64,000 nt of DNA from Hyphomicrobiales bacterium. GTDB lineage: Bacteria > Pseudomonadota > Alphaproteobacteria > Rhizobiales > Rhizobiaceae. Numbering within the stretch: position 1 is the stretch's first letter; every line of letters begins with the position of its first letter. Where the stretch lies: assembly GCA_900470285.1 (NCBI GenBank), contig UCAG01000003.1:434001-498000 (forward strand), given 5' to 3'. Shown in pieces: positions 49,523 to 58,232 of the stretch. The position numbers and the translations under genes are program-made. The notes beneath the pieces are model-generated. The model saw nothing but the letters and a program-made list of their open reading frames with translations. It did not search any database and was not told where the DNA came from.

Positions 49523-50122
49523 ATGATACTCGGCAGAGAAGCAAAGCAAAGCGGCCTGATGCAGGGAGATGCAGGCAGAAAAACATCCCGCACGATTAAA
49601 GTTATGGATGTTCATGTGCGTCCCGGGCATCGCAGTCAGGGTTATCTGATTGCCGGACGGCTGGTGTTGCGCTGTGCTTTGGGCAAGGGCGGTGTGTCTT
49701 CCCGCAAGCGCGAAGGGGACGGTGCAACGCCTTTGACGCAGATGCGTCTGCTTTACGGATACCGCCGCCAGACGCCGGTGGTCGGAGATCAGCCGGCGAC
49801 GGCATTGCGCTTTCGGGCGACACAGCCGCAGGATGGCTGGTGTGATGCTGCCAATGACCGCAATTATAATCGTCCGGTTGCAGCTTCCTATCAGCGCAGC
49901 CATGAGAAGATGTGGCGCAAAGATGAGCTCTACGATATTTGCGTTGTCATGGACTGGAATATTACCGAGCGCAAAAAAGGTTGCGGTAGCGCGATATTTT
50001 TCCATCTTTCACGGGAAACATATACGCCGACCGAAGGCTGTATTGCCCTGAGCCGTCGCGATATGATGCGTTTATTACCGCATCTTTCGGGAGATACGGT
50101 TATCCGTGTTCGTCGCGGCTGA
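49523..50122 (+). CDS. L,D-transpeptidase (YkuD) family protein
   Basis: A 199-residue enzyme of the ErfK/YkuD/YcfS group that makes L,D cross-links in peptidoglycan or attaches proteins to it. The catalytic H161 and C173 lie in FFHLSRETYTPTEGCIALS, a variant of the usual SHGC motif with TEGC. There is no clear signal peptide, although a Met at residue 13 or 28 could be the start. Divergent from the response regulator gene by 271 bp, so the regulator could control it. Confidence 0.85.
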   Translation: MILGREAKQSGLMQGDAGRKTSRTIKVMDVHVRPGHRSQGYLIAGRLVLRCALGKGGVSSRKREGDGATPLTQMRLLYGYRRQTPVVGDQPATALRFRATQPQDGWCDAANDRNYNRPVAASYQRSHEKMWRKDELYDICVVMDWNITERKKGCGSAIFFHLSRETYTPTEGCIALSRRDMMRLLPHLSGDTVIRVRRG

Positions 50123-50134
50123 TTCATCTCACAT

Positions 50135-51625
50135 TCATATCGCGGGCAGATACATGATCTGTCTGAGCGTATCGAAAATTTTCGGATGGACGGACTGGGC
50201 AACATTAAAGCGCATGAAGCGGCTGCATGTCTGTGACTGGCTGAAAATATTGCCAGGCGCCAGAACAATATTATGATCCAGAGCACGTCTGGCAATCATG
50301 TCGCTGTCCACATCTTCAGGCAAATCATCCGGTAATTGTGCCCAGAGAAACATGCCGCCAACCGGCTCGCACCAGAGTTTGAAGCCTGCATTGAGAAGTT
50401 TGTGTCGTGTCCGTGTCTGACACTCTGCCAGCCGGACACGGATTTTCTCAATATGGCTGCGGTAGCTGCCATCAGTCAGCAACTGATAAATGATCTGTGA
50501 GGACAGGGCATTGCTGGCGAAACTGGTCGCCAGTTTCATATCGGTGAGATTTTCCAGCCAGTCAGGACGCGCAGCAATATAGCCGGTACGGGTGGCTGCT
50601 GACAGGGATTTGGAAAAGCTGCCGATATGGATTACCCGCTCCAGACCGTCGAGCTCTGCCAGCAGCGGTGGCGGGTTCTGATGAAAATCCGCAAAAATAT
50701 TATCTTCAACCAAAATCAGATCATGCTGTTCGGCGAGTTTGAGCAGGCGATGCGCTGTTGCTGGTTGTATTGTGGCGCCGGTCGGATTGTGAATACCGGA
50801 ATTGCAGAGATAGAGTTTTGGCCGGTACTGGGTGCAAAGACGGGCGAAGCTTTCCAGATCGGGACCTTGGGGTGTGTAAGGCACGCCGACAAGATTGACG
50901 CCCTGCGCCAGCAACAGACCACGGAAATTGAAATAACACGGATCATCAATCAGAACCGTATCGCCGGTGCGGATAAAAGTACGGCAGATCAGATCAAGAG
51001 CATTGGTGCCGGAATCGGTGAGCAGGATTTGTGACGGTGCGGCTGTAACGCCCTGTTCGCGCAGGCGGGTGCTGAGAAGCTGGCGCAGCAGCGGCAGGCC
51101 GAGCGGTTCGTCATATTCCGATATGTTCGATGCGGGGTTGCGGGCAATCTGGCGCAAGGCGCGGCGAATGGCTTCTTCGGGCAGCCAGTCTGACGGCAGC
51201 CAACCGCACCCCGGTCTGAAGGTGGTTTCTGTATTGCTCAGCGATTGCCGCATTACCCAATAGGGATTGATATTACGGTTATGGGTGTCTGCAAAATCCG
51301 AGCTGATGAGCGGCGGATGATTTTTCTCAGCGACATAAAAACCGGCACCGCGTCGCGCTTGAATAATGCCTTCAGCCACCAGCCGGTCATAGGCTTCCAC
51401 GACTGTGGATTTGGATATGGACATGGTTTCCGAAAGACGGCGGATGGAGGGCAAACGCGCGCCCGGCATCAGGCTCATGGCGCTGATGCGGTCGCGGATG
51501 ATTGTCATGACCTTTTCAACCAGCGTTGTTGCTTCCAGAATTTCCTGACTGACGGAAAGCTGATCAGCCGTACCACTTGCTGTTTGCAGTGCGTCCGGCG
51601 CTGTATATCCGGAATGATAAGTCAT
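50135..51625 (-). CDS. MocR-type regulator (GntR DNA-binding plus aminotransferase-like domain)
   Basis: A 496-residue fusion. A GntR winged helix at the N terminus (LMPGARLPSIRRLS, then ISKSTVVEAYDRL) is followed by a fold-type I PLP aminotransferase-like domain with NPTG in SGIHNPTGAT and the PLP lysine in GSFSKSLSAATRTGY. MocR proteins sense PLP-linked or amine ligands and regulate adjacent genes. GGAG 6 nt upstream supports the ATG at 51625. An upstream in-frame extension covers the intergenic operator. Divergent from an EamA exporter, its likely target. Confidence 0.92.
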   Translation of the reverse strand: MTYHSGYTAPDALQTASGTADQLSVSQEILEATTLVEKVMTIIRDRISAMSLMPGARLPSIRRLSETMSISKSTVVEAYDRLVAEGIIQARRGAGFYVAEKNHPPLISSDFADTHNRNINPYWVMRQSLSNTETTFRPGCGWLPSDWLPEEAIRRALRQIARNPASNISEYDEPLGLPLLRQLLSTRLREQGVTAAPSQILLTDSGTNALDLICRTFIRTGDTVLIDDPCYFNFRGLLLAQGVNLVGVPYTPQGPDLESFARLCTQYRPKLYLCNSGIHNPTGATIQPATAHRLLKLAEQHDLILVEDNIFADFHQNPPPLLAELDGLERVIHIGSFSKSLSAATRTGYIAARPDWLENLTDMKLATSFASNALSSQIIYQLLTDGSYRSHIEKIRVRLAECQTRTRHKLLNAGFKLWCEPVGGMFLWAQLPDDLPEDVDSDMIARRALDHNIVLAPGNIFSQSQTCSRFMRFNVAQSVHPKIFDTLRQIMYLPAI

Positions 51626-51643
51626 CTGTATCTCCGAATTGAG

Positions 51644-51677
51644 CAGTACAGTTTGTTTAAATTGTACTGAAATTGTA
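51644..51677. promoter_or_regulatory. Candidate MocR operator
   Basis: CAGTACA (51644-51650) and TGTACTG (51663-51669) form an inverted repeat. ATTGTA repeats directly at 51661-51666 and 51672-51677, 11 bp apart. It lies in the 120-bp gap between the MocR and EamA genes. Confidence 0.5.
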
Positions 51678-51745
51678 TCTGACAATTTTGTCTGTGTATC
51701 AATATTTATCACGAAATACGCAATAAATTTCGAGAATATGTGAAA

Positions 51746-52627
51746 ATGAATAAGCAGGCGGATAGCCAAAGTGCTGGCTGGATCAGCGGTTTTATCGGCG
51801 TTTTAATTTTCAGTGGTTCACTGCCGGCAACCCGACTTGCGGTGCTGGAGATCGATCCGGTCTTCCTTACTGTCCTGCGGGCGGCGATTGCCGGTGTGCT
51901 GGGCGGCGCTTTGTTGCTGGCCTTTCGTGAGAAACTGCCGACACCATCAGAGCTTGTTTCACTGGCGCTGGTTTCCGGCGGGGTTGTCATTGGCTTTCCG
52001 CTGTTTACAGCATTGGCGCTGCAATATGTGACTTCAGCCCATGCGATTGTCTTTATCGGCCTGTTGCCGCTGAGCACGGCAGTCTTTGCGGTTTTGCGCG
52101 GCGACAGTAATCCGTCATGGCGGTTCTGGGCTTTCTCGCTGGCAGGCAGTGCGACGGTGGCAATTTTCGCTCTGACGAAAGATCAGTCAGGGGGTGAATT
52201 TTCGCTCTATGGCAATGTGATGATGCTGTTGTCGATCATTGTCTGTGGTTATGGCTATGCGGAAGGCGCACGTCTGTCGCGTTCAATCGGTGGCTGGCAG
52301 GTGATTTGCTGGGCACTGGTGCTGGCGTTGCCGGTGATGTTGGTACTCGCTATTGCTTTACGTCCGGATAGTTTTGCGGGCATCGGCGCACCGGCATGGC
52401 TGAGCGTGGCTTATGTGTCGCTGTTCAGTATGCTGATCGGCTTTTTCTTCTGGTATCACGGGCTGGCACTTGGCGGTGCGGCAGGCGTGGGTCAGTTGCA
52501 ATTATTGCAGCCGTTTTTTGGCCTTGCTCTGGCAGCCTTTGTGCTGGGTGAACCGGTAAGCATAGCAATGATGGCGGTGGCTTGTGTTGTGGTGATGTGT
52601 GTTGCCGGAGCTAAGCGCTATATTTGA
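51746..52627 (+). CDS. EamA/DMT-family transporter
   Basis: A 293-residue inner-membrane protein with about ten hydrophobic spans in two EamA repeats. IFSGSLPATRLAV lies in the first and FWYHGLALGGAAGVGQLQLLQP in the second, ending VLGEPVS. The family exports metabolites or amino acids. The substrate is unknown. The ATG at 51746 is chosen over the GTG at 51740. Divergent from the MocR regulator, a common pairing for exporters induced by their substrate. Confidence 0.88.
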   Translation: MNKQADSQSAGWISGFIGVLIFSGSLPATRLAVLEIDPVFLTVLRAAIAGVLGGALLLAFREKLPTPSELVSLALVSGGVVIGFPLFTALALQYVTSAHAIVFIGLLPLSTAVFAVLRGDSNPSWRFWAFSLAGSATVAIFALTKDQSGGEFSLYGNVMMLLSIIVCGYGYAEGARLSRSIGGWQVICWALVLALPVMLVLAIALRPDSFAGIGAPAWLSVAYVSLFSMLIGFFFWYHGLALGGAAGVGQLQLLQPFFGLALAAFVLGEPVSIAMMAVACVVVMCVAGAKRYI

Positions 52628-52672
52628 AGAATGTCGAGAAGTGCTATGTTCTAGCATCAACACAAACCAATC

Positions 52673-52698
52673 AGGCGTGGCTTTTAGTTACGCCTTTT
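52673..52698 (+). terminator. Weak terminator of the EamA gene
   Basis: AGGCGT (52673-52678) pairs with ACGCCT (52690-52695), followed by TTTTC. It overlaps the 3' end of the convergent methyltransferase gene. Confidence 0.4.
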
Positions 52699-53371
52699 CT
52701 ATTTCACCGTAGCGCCAGACGGTGGTGCGCTTTACATCAGCATCTTCCAGAGCGCGGGTGACGGGTACGGAATAGACTTCCAGCTCTGTCAGACGGTGTC
52801 GCGGCAGATACGAACGTCCGGGATCTCCGACGATAATCTGCACGCCTTTGGCGGCAAGCATATCAAACCAGACGATCAACCGGTCGGCCAATGGCTTGTC
52901 ATAAAAGACATCACCGGCCAGCAGAACATCGATCGTGTCGCTCACATCCTGCCCGATCAGATCAGCATCGCTGAAGTCACAGGATACTTTGTTCAAAACA
53001 CTGTTCAGGCTGATGGCATAGCGGGCAAAAGGATCGATATCATTGGCGGTTACAGAACTTGCACCGCTTAAAAGGGCGGCAATACCGACCAGACCGGAGC
53101 CGGAAGCAAAATCCAGTACGCGTTTATTTTGTACAGCCTGCGGATGATCGAGAATATAACGGGCAACGCCCTGTCCGCCTGCCCATGCGAAAGCCCAATA
53201 GGGTGGCGGTAATCCGATTTCGGAAAGTTCTTCTTCGGTCTTGTGCCAAAGATCATGTGCTTCATCGGCAAGATGAAGCACGATTTCCGGCACATGGGGC
53301 GGGTGGTGAATGCCGGTATTGTCGAGGATGAATTGCGTTGCGCGGTCTGCGTCAGGGATCAGGAGGGGCAT
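52688..53371 (-). CDS. Class I SAM methyltransferase, ETFB lysine-methyltransferase-like
   Basis: A 227-residue protein with a SAM-binding motif (VLDFASGSGLVGIAAL) and LLAGDVFYD after the fourth strand. The family is annotated as nicotinamide N-methylase or protein methyltransferase. Its mammalian relative trimethylates lysines of electron transfer flavoprotein beta, and a bacterial homologue from Agrobacterium has, as I recall, similar activity. The substrate here is inferred. It lies just before an EVE-domain gene on the same strand. The stop overlaps the weak EamA terminator. Confidence 0.8.
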   Translation of the reverse strand: MPLLIPDADRATQFILDNTGIHHPPHVPEIVLHLADEAHDLWHKTEEELSEIGLPPPYWAFAWAGGQGVARYILDHPQAVQNKRVLDFASGSGLVGIAALLSGASSVTANDIDPFARYAISLNSVLNKVSCDFSDADLIGQDVSDTIDVLLAGDVFYDKPLADRLIVWFDMLAAKGVQIIVGDPGRSYLPRHRLTELEVYSVPVTRALEDADVKRTTVWRYGEIEKA

Positions 53372-53461
53372 AGACGCTCCGGATCAAGCAGAGGATAAGC
53401 GACTGCAAACGCAGAACGCTTCCGGACTATAGTTTGGGTTGCGCTCTGCATTTTTATTTTC

Positions 53462-53890
53462 TCAAATTTTGGTGTGGTCTAATCCGCCCATCCGGCAGAC
53501 CTCGATCCATTCATCTTCTTTGACGGGCTGCACGGAAAGACGCATGGATGTGACCAGCGCCATATCGCTCAATAGCGGATTAACCTTCACATTTTTCAAT
53601 GTCACCGGCTTCGGCATGTCGCAGACGGCGCGGATATCCACACATTCCCAGCGGTGATCGTCCGTTGTGCTGTCAGGATGCGCTAATGCACAAACTTCCA
53701 CAATGCCGACGACTTCCAGTCCCTCATTGGAATGATAGAAAAAGCCCTTATCGCCAAGCTGCATAGCGCGCATATTATTGCGTGCCTGATAATTGCGCAC
53801 GCCGTCCCATTGCTCGCCGACAGCGCCTTTGGCTTTCTGCATTTCCCACGACCATTTGAATGGTTCAGATTTAAACAGCCAATATGCCAC
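53462..53890 (-). CDS. EVE-domain protein
   Basis: A 142-residue single EVE (PUA-like) domain. MAYWLFKSEP is at the N terminus, GEQWDGVRNYQARNNMRAM and GDKGFFYHSNEG in the middle, and VQPVKEDEWIEV at the end. EVE domains are thought to bind modified nucleotides in RNA or DNA. It is last in tsaD-gpsA-yciI-EVE on the minus strand, 32 bp after yciI. Confidence 0.92.
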   Translation of the reverse strand: MAYWLFKSEPFKWSWEMQKAKGAVGEQWDGVRNYQARNNMRAMQLGDKGFFYHSNEGLEVVGIVEVCALAHPDSTTDDHRWECVDIRAVCDMPKPVTLKNVKVNPLLSDMALVTSMRLSVQPVKEDEWIEVCRMGGLDHTKI

Positions 53891-53903
53891 AGTTTTCTCC
53901 GGA

Positions 53904-53934
53904 TTTATTCAGCAGGCCAAGTTTATTCAGCAGG
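53904..53934. repeat. Direct repeat duplicating the 3' tail of the YciI gene
   Basis: TTTATTCAGCAGG occurs at 53904-53916 and 53922-53934, an 18-bp period. The 53922 copy contains the YciI stop codon and last codons. The other lies just beyond. Confidence 0.8.
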
Positions 53935-54213
53935 TTTGTTGATGACCCAGTTCCACGGGCGTACAGTCACATTGTCGAACAGACCAGCCAATGCATAAGG
54001 GTCTGCAGCGGCAACGGCTTTTGCATCTTCAATGGTCTCAGCTTCAACCATCAGCATGCTGCCAACTGGTTTCTGATCGGCTTCGCTCAGAAAAGGGCCG
54101 CCGAATTTGATCTTGTCGCCGAGGCTTTTCAGATAATCGAGATGGGCAGGACGGGTATCAAGGCGCAGTTGCAGATGATCGGCTTTGTCATTGCAGAGAA
54201 TGGCGAACAGCAT
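53923..54213 (-). CDS. YciI-family protein
   Basis: A 96-residue YciI/YCII-related protein with the ferredoxin-like fold. The LDTRPAHLDYLKSL, then GPFLSEADQKPVGSMLMVEA pattern holds the conserved His-Asp pair of the family. The function is poorly known. Some members have weak hydrolase or dehydrochlorinase-like activity. The gap to gpsA is 12 bp. Confidence 0.9.
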   Translation of the reverse strand: MLFAILCNDKADHLQLRLDTRPAHLDYLKSLGDKIKFGGPFLSEADQKPVGSMLMVEAETIEDAKAVAAADPYALAGLFDNVTVRPWNWVINKPAE

Positions 54214-54225
54214 GAGGTCAGGCTC

Positions 54226-55206
54226 CTAATCTTCGTTTTTCAAAGGACGGGACAATAATCCGGTGACAGCCGCATCAATAGTAATACTGCCATTGAGCAA
54301 AGCCGCAATTGTGGTGATGATCGGTGCATTGATCTGCTTGCGCGCGCAAAGTTCGGCAATCACCGGCGCTGTGGCCACACCTTCGGCCAGCAGCAGGCCT
54401 TCCAGCGGTTCGCCGCGTCCCAAGGCCAGTCCGTAGGAGTAATTGCGCGATTGCGGGGAGGAACAGGACAGCATCAGATCGCCGAGGCCGGACAATCCCA
54501 TCAGGGTTTCAGGCCTCCCACCAAAGGCTACGGCAATGCGGCGCAGTTCTGCAAAAGCGCGGGTGACCAAAGCTGCCTGTGCCGATGCACCAAGACCTTT
54601 ACCGATCGTGGCACCGGCTGCAACGGCAATGACGTTTTTCAGCGCGCCGCCGATTTCAACCCCGATCAGATCATCGGAGGAATAGCAGCGGAATGTGCTG
54701 CCGGAGAACTGTGCGGCCAGATCATCGGCAATGGCAATATTTTCACAGGCAATGGTAACGGCTGTCGGAAAGCCACGGGCAACATCGCTGGCAAAGCTCG
54801 GGCCCGAAAGTGCTGCAATCGGATGGTCAGGCAGAATATCGGCAATGATTTGCGACATCAGCCGTCCGGTGGAGCGTTCAATGCCTTTGGCGCAAAGCAC
54901 AACAGGGCAATCATCCGGAATAAGCGGTTTCAGTTCCTGCAATGCAGCAGCCATGGATTGTGCAGGGATAACAGCCAGAACCGTATCGGCATTGTTCAGA
55001 GCTGCGGCTGCATCGCTGGTCGCACGCAGATTGTCATGCAGGGCGATATCGCCGAGATAGCGGCTGTTACGATGATTGTGATTAATGTCATCAACCGTTG
55101 CCGGATCGCGGGCATAGAGCACGACCTCATGGCCGTTCTGGGCGGCCATGCAGCCGAGCGCTGTTCCCCATGCACCGCCGCCTAAGATCGTAATCTTTTT
55201 ACTCAT
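54226..55206 (-). CDS. gpsA: Glycerol-3-phosphate dehydrogenase [NAD(P)+]
   Basis: Makes sn-glycerol 3-phosphate from dihydroxyacetone phosphate for phospholipid synthesis. It is 326 residues. The N-terminal [10 protein letters not shown] nucleotide motif is followed by LCAKGIE and the catalytic lysine in [16 protein letters not shown]. The ATG overlaps the tsaD stop by four bases (ATGA), so the genes are translationally coupled. Confidence 0.96.
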   Translation of the reverse strand: MSKKITILGGGAWGTALGCMAAQNGHEVVLYARDPATVDDINHNHRNSRYLGDIALHDNLRATSDAAAALNNADTVLAVIPAQSMAAALQELKPLIPDDCPVVLCAKGIERSTGRLMSQIIADILPDHPIAALSGPSFASDVARGFPTAVTIACENIAIADDLAAQFSGSTFRCYSSDDLIGVEIGGALKNVIAVAAGATIGKGLGASAQAALVTRAFAELRRIAVAFGGRPETLMGLSGLGDLMLSCSSPQSRNYSYGLALGRGEPLEGLLLAEGVATAPVIAELCARKQINAPIITTIAALLNGSITIDAAVTGLLSRPLKNED

Positions 55207-56294
55207 GCTTTTGCTCCTCTGCGGCCAAAACCGACCAGCGGCGCTGATGTGCTGTCCAGCGGCCAGCGCGAGCGCGGTGCAAAATCGAGATTATCCGGCG
55301 CGGTGCGGGCTGCATGCTCGGCACCTGCCCATGCAATCATGGCTGCATTGTCGGTACAAAGAATATGCGGCGGGGCGAGAAAATCGAAGCCGTGTTTTTC
55401 ACAAAGCGTTTCAAGTCCTTTGCGCAGTACTTTATTGGCGGCAACGCCACCGGCAACGACAAGGGTCGGATTTTCTTTATCCGGATAGGTTTCACGAAAA
55501 CGGAGCAGAGAACGCTTTACGCGGTCATTCAGCGTATCGGCAACGGCCGTCTGAAAAGACGCGCAGATATCCGCCACATCCTGATCGCTCAACGGCACAA
55601 GCTGAGTTGCTGTCTGGCGCACGGCGGTTTTGAGGCCGGAGAAAGAAAAGTCCAGCCGCGCTTCACCTTTCAGCGGGCGTGGCAGTTCAAACCGTGAGGC
55701 ATCGCCCTTGAGTGCAGCCTGTTCAACCGCAGGGCCGCCCGGATAAGGTAATCCCAGCAGCTTGGCGGTCTTGTCAAAAGCCTCGCCCAGCGCATCATCA
55801 ATCGTCGTGCCGAGGCGCTCATAGTGGCCGAGGCCGTGCACGAGAATAACCTGTGTATGACCGCCGGATACCAGCAGCAACAGATAAGGAAAGGCCAGTC
55901 CGTCGGTCAGACGCGCAGTCAGGGCATGGCCTTCCAGATGGTTGACGGCATAGAAAGGTTTGTCTGCAGCGAAGGCCATGGCTTTTGCTGTCATCAGACC
56001 GACAATCAGCCCGCCGATCAGACCGGGGCCTGCGGTTGCTGCAACAGCATCCACATCATTGATGGTCATATCCGCATCGGAAAGTGCTTTGGCGATCAAT
56101 CCGTCAAGGGCTTCCACATGGGCGCGTGCGGCAATTTCCGGTACCACGCCGCCATAGGGTTCGTGCTCGGCAATCTGGCTGAGAACAACATTGGACAGGA
56201 TGCGCGAAGACACCCCGCCTTGTTCATTTTCATGGCGTTCAATGATAGCTGCGGCTGTTTCGTCGCAACTTGTCTCTATTCCAAGCACGCGCAT
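55203..56294 (-). CDS. tsaD: tRNA N6-adenosine threonylcarbamoyltransferase
   Basis: Transfers threonylcarbamoyl to A37 to make t6A in ANN-decoding tRNAs. It is 363 residues of the Kae1/Qri7 family. [29 protein letters not shown] (metal-ligand region), [12 protein letters not shown] and [16 protein letters not shown] are intact, as is [12 protein letters not shown] near the end. First gene of tsaD-gpsA-yciI-EVE and divergent from hemC across 214 bp. Its product is the substrate of MtaB (14685). Confidence 0.97.
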   Translation of the reverse strand: MRVLGIETSCDETAAAIIERHENEQGGVSSRILSNVVLSQIAEHEPYGGVVPEIAARAHVEALDGLIAKALSDADMTINDVDAVAATAGPGLIGGLIVGLMTAKAMAFAADKPFYAVNHLEGHALTARLTDGLAFPYLLLLVSGGHTQVILVHGLGHYERLGTTIDDALGEAFDKTAKLLGLPYPGGPAVEQAALKGDASRFELPRPLKGEARLDFSFSGLKTAVRQTATQLVPLSDQDVADICASFQTAVADTLNDRVKRSLLRFRETYPDKENPTLVVAGGVAANKVLRKGLETLCEKHGFDFLAPPHILCTDNAAMIAWAGAEHAARTAPDNLDFAPRSRWPLDSTSAPLVGFGRRGAKA

Positions 56295-56316
56295 AAGCGA
56301 TTAGACCCGTATTAAC

Positions 56317-56334
56317 AAAGCATTTCCGGCAAAA
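56317..56334. repeat. Short repeat AAAGCATTTCCGGCAAAA, copy 2
   Basis: Identical to 47898-47915. The element seems longer here, going on with GCATGAAGCGGTTTTGCATAAGG and more to about 56370, the style of small rhizobial intergenic repeats. It lies in the tsaD-hemC divergent gap. Confidence 0.6.
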
Positions 56335-56508
56335 AGCATGAAGCGGTTTTGCATAAGGATAATGCGTTCAATAAACAAACTTCGCTGATCTTCCTATCTT
56401 GCACCGGATATAGGCATTATATTCATGATATTACAGCCATGAATTTGCTCCTGAGGTGAAAGGCAGTTAGAGAAGCCTTTGACATTCGCGTATCACGGAC
56501 AGAGCCAG

Positions 56509-57438
56509 ATGCAAACACCACGTTTAAAAATCGGAACACGTTCCAGCGCTTTAGCACTGGCACAGGCAGAGGAAACACGTACACGTCTGGTGGCTGCGCA
56601 TGGTTTAAGCGAAGCGGATGTTGAAATCGTGCCGATGTCCACACAGGGCGACCGTATTCAGGACCGGGCATTGTCGGAGATTGGTGGTAAAGGGCTGTTC
56701 ACTCAAGAGATCGAAGATGCACTGTTACAGGGGCGCATTGATATTGCTGTGCATTCCACCAAAGATATGCCGACCGTGCTGCCTGAAGGACTGCATCTTT
56801 CCACCTATCTGGAGCGTGAAGATCCGCGAGATGCTTTTGTCGGTAAAACCAGTGCAAAACTGACCGGTCTGCCGCAGGGCGCGACGGTTGGCTCGTCCAG
56901 CCTGCGCCGTCAGGCACAAATCCGTCATATCCGCCCTGACCTGAATGTCATTACTTTTCGCGGTAATGTAAATTCCCGTTTGCGCAAACTTGAAGAAGGT
57001 CAGGTCGATGGCACCTTCCTCGCTTTTGCCGGCCTTAAGCGTCTCGGGCTGGAACATGTAGTGACTGAGCTGATGGATACCGAGCGGTTTTTGCCGGCTC
57101 CGGGACAGGGCGCGATTACCATTGAAAGCCGTGTGAATGATGCACGGGTTGATGCACTGCTTAAGCCGCTCAATCATGAAGAGACATTTATCCGGCTGAC
57201 CTGCGAACGCGCATTTCTGGCGCAGCTTGACGGCTCCTGCCGCACGCCGATTGCCGGACTGGCGGAGGTTAAAGACGGGTATTTGCATTTTTCCGGCATG
57301 GTTTTGACACCGGACGGCTCACGTCTGCATCGCGTTTTTGTTGATGGTGCTGCAGCAGATGCGGCGGCGCTGGGCAAGGAAGCCGCCGAGCGAATCCGTG
57401 CTGAAGCCGGTGCAGATTTCTTCACCAGCTGGGGGTGA
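56509..57438 (+). CDS. hemC: Porphobilinogen deaminase
   Basis: Joins four porphobilinogens into hydroxymethylbilane. It is 309 residues. The dipyrromethane cofactor cysteine is C244 in [33 protein letters not shown] and [12 protein letters not shown] are intact. The start at 56509 begins MQTPRLK. An earlier frame at 56479 is less likely. hemD follows after 3 bp. Confidence 0.96.
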   Translation: MQTPRLKIGTRSSALALAQAEETRTRLVAAHGLSEADVEIVPMSTQGDRIQDRALSEIGGKGLFTQEIEDALLQGRIDIAVHSTKDMPTVLPEGLHLSTYLEREDPRDAFVGKTSAKLTGLPQGATVGSSSLRRQAQIRHIRPDLNVITFRGNVNSRLRKLEEGQVDGTFLAFAGLKRLGLEHVVTELMDTERFLPAPGQGAITIESRVNDARVDALLKPLNHEETFIRLTCERAFLAQLDGSCRTPIAGLAEVKDGYLHFSGMVLTPDGSRLHRVFVDGAAADAAALGKEAAERIRAEAGADFFTSWG

Positions 57439-57441
57439 AAT

Positions 57442-58152
57442 ATGGGCAGGGTTCTGGTCACGCGCCCGCAGCCGGATGCAGTTTTGACTGCTGCCAAACT
57501 TGAAGCGGCGGGTTATCATCCGGTTTGTCTGCCGGTGAGTGAGACTGTGGCAACGGGTGCATCACTGCCGCAGGGCAGTTTTGATGCCGTTGCCGTGACC
57601 AGTGCCAATGCCCTGCGCCATATCAATCCTGATTTACTGGCACCTTACCGGCATTTGCTGCTTTATGCGGTGGGTGAAAAAACGGCATCTGTAGCGCGGG
57701 ACGTTGGTTTTGAGGCAATCTATGCCGGTGATGGCTGGGGGCTGCATCTGGGACGCCATGTGGCTGCAGAAATGCCGGCGGGCAGTCATGTACTGTATTT
57801 AACCGGAAAAATCAGGCGGCTTGATTTTGAGGCGCAGTTGAGTGCCGCTGGTATTCAGCTGAGCGTGGCCGAGACTTATGATACCCGCCCTGTTACCTAT
57901 AGTGATGCCGAGCTGAGCCGGATTGCTGATACCGGCAGGGCAGAGGTGATTTTGCTCTATTCCGCTGTCGCTGCCAGACAGTTTGTTGCACTGGACAAGC
58001 AGGCAAAGGGGGCTTTTATCAAAGGCGCGAAATATATTTTTTGTCTTTCGCAGCGGATTGCTGCAGAATTACCAGATAATTGCAGTGCAGAGGTCCGTAT
58101 CAGTGAAACGCCGGATGAGGATGCTTTATTACGCCTGCTGGCATTGATCTGA
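57442..58152 (+). CDS. hemD: Uroporphyrinogen-III synthase
   Basis: Cyclises hydroxymethylbilane to uroporphyrinogen III, the branch point to heme and cobalamin. It is 236 residues and shows the low-similarity HemD pattern: VLVTRPQPDA at the start, AVAVTSANALRHI, YAVGEKTASVARDVGF, a middle YLTGKIRRLDFEAQL, and a late LLYSAVAARQF. Directly after hemC. This also supplies the pathway to the cobalamin genes at 21753-24720. Confidence 0.92.
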   Translation: MGRVLVTRPQPDAVLTAAKLEAAGYHPVCLPVSETVATGASLPQGSFDAVAVTSANALRHINPDLLAPYRHLLLYAVGEKTASVARDVGFEAIYAGDGWGLHLGRHVAAEMPAGSHVLYLTGKIRRLDFEAQLSAAGIQLSVAETYDTRPVTYSDAELSRIADTGRAEVILLYSAVAARQFVALDKQAKGAFIKGAKYIFCLSQRIAAELPDNCSAEVRISETPDEDALLRLLALI

Positions 58153-58159
58153 TGAAAAT

Positions 58160-58197
58160 ATGCAACCATTTGTTCAATTTCGTCATTTAGGTTGCAT
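58160..58197. promoter_or_regulatory. Inverted repeat upstream of the mitofilin-like gene
   Basis: ATGCAACC (58160-58167) and GGTTGCAT (58190-58197) form an 8-bp dyad 36 bp before the ATG. It could be an operator or a hairpin. It is unassigned. Confidence 0.4.
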
Positions 58198-58232
58198 CTG
58201 AAGTTTAAAATACAGATTTTGCGAGAGGACTC

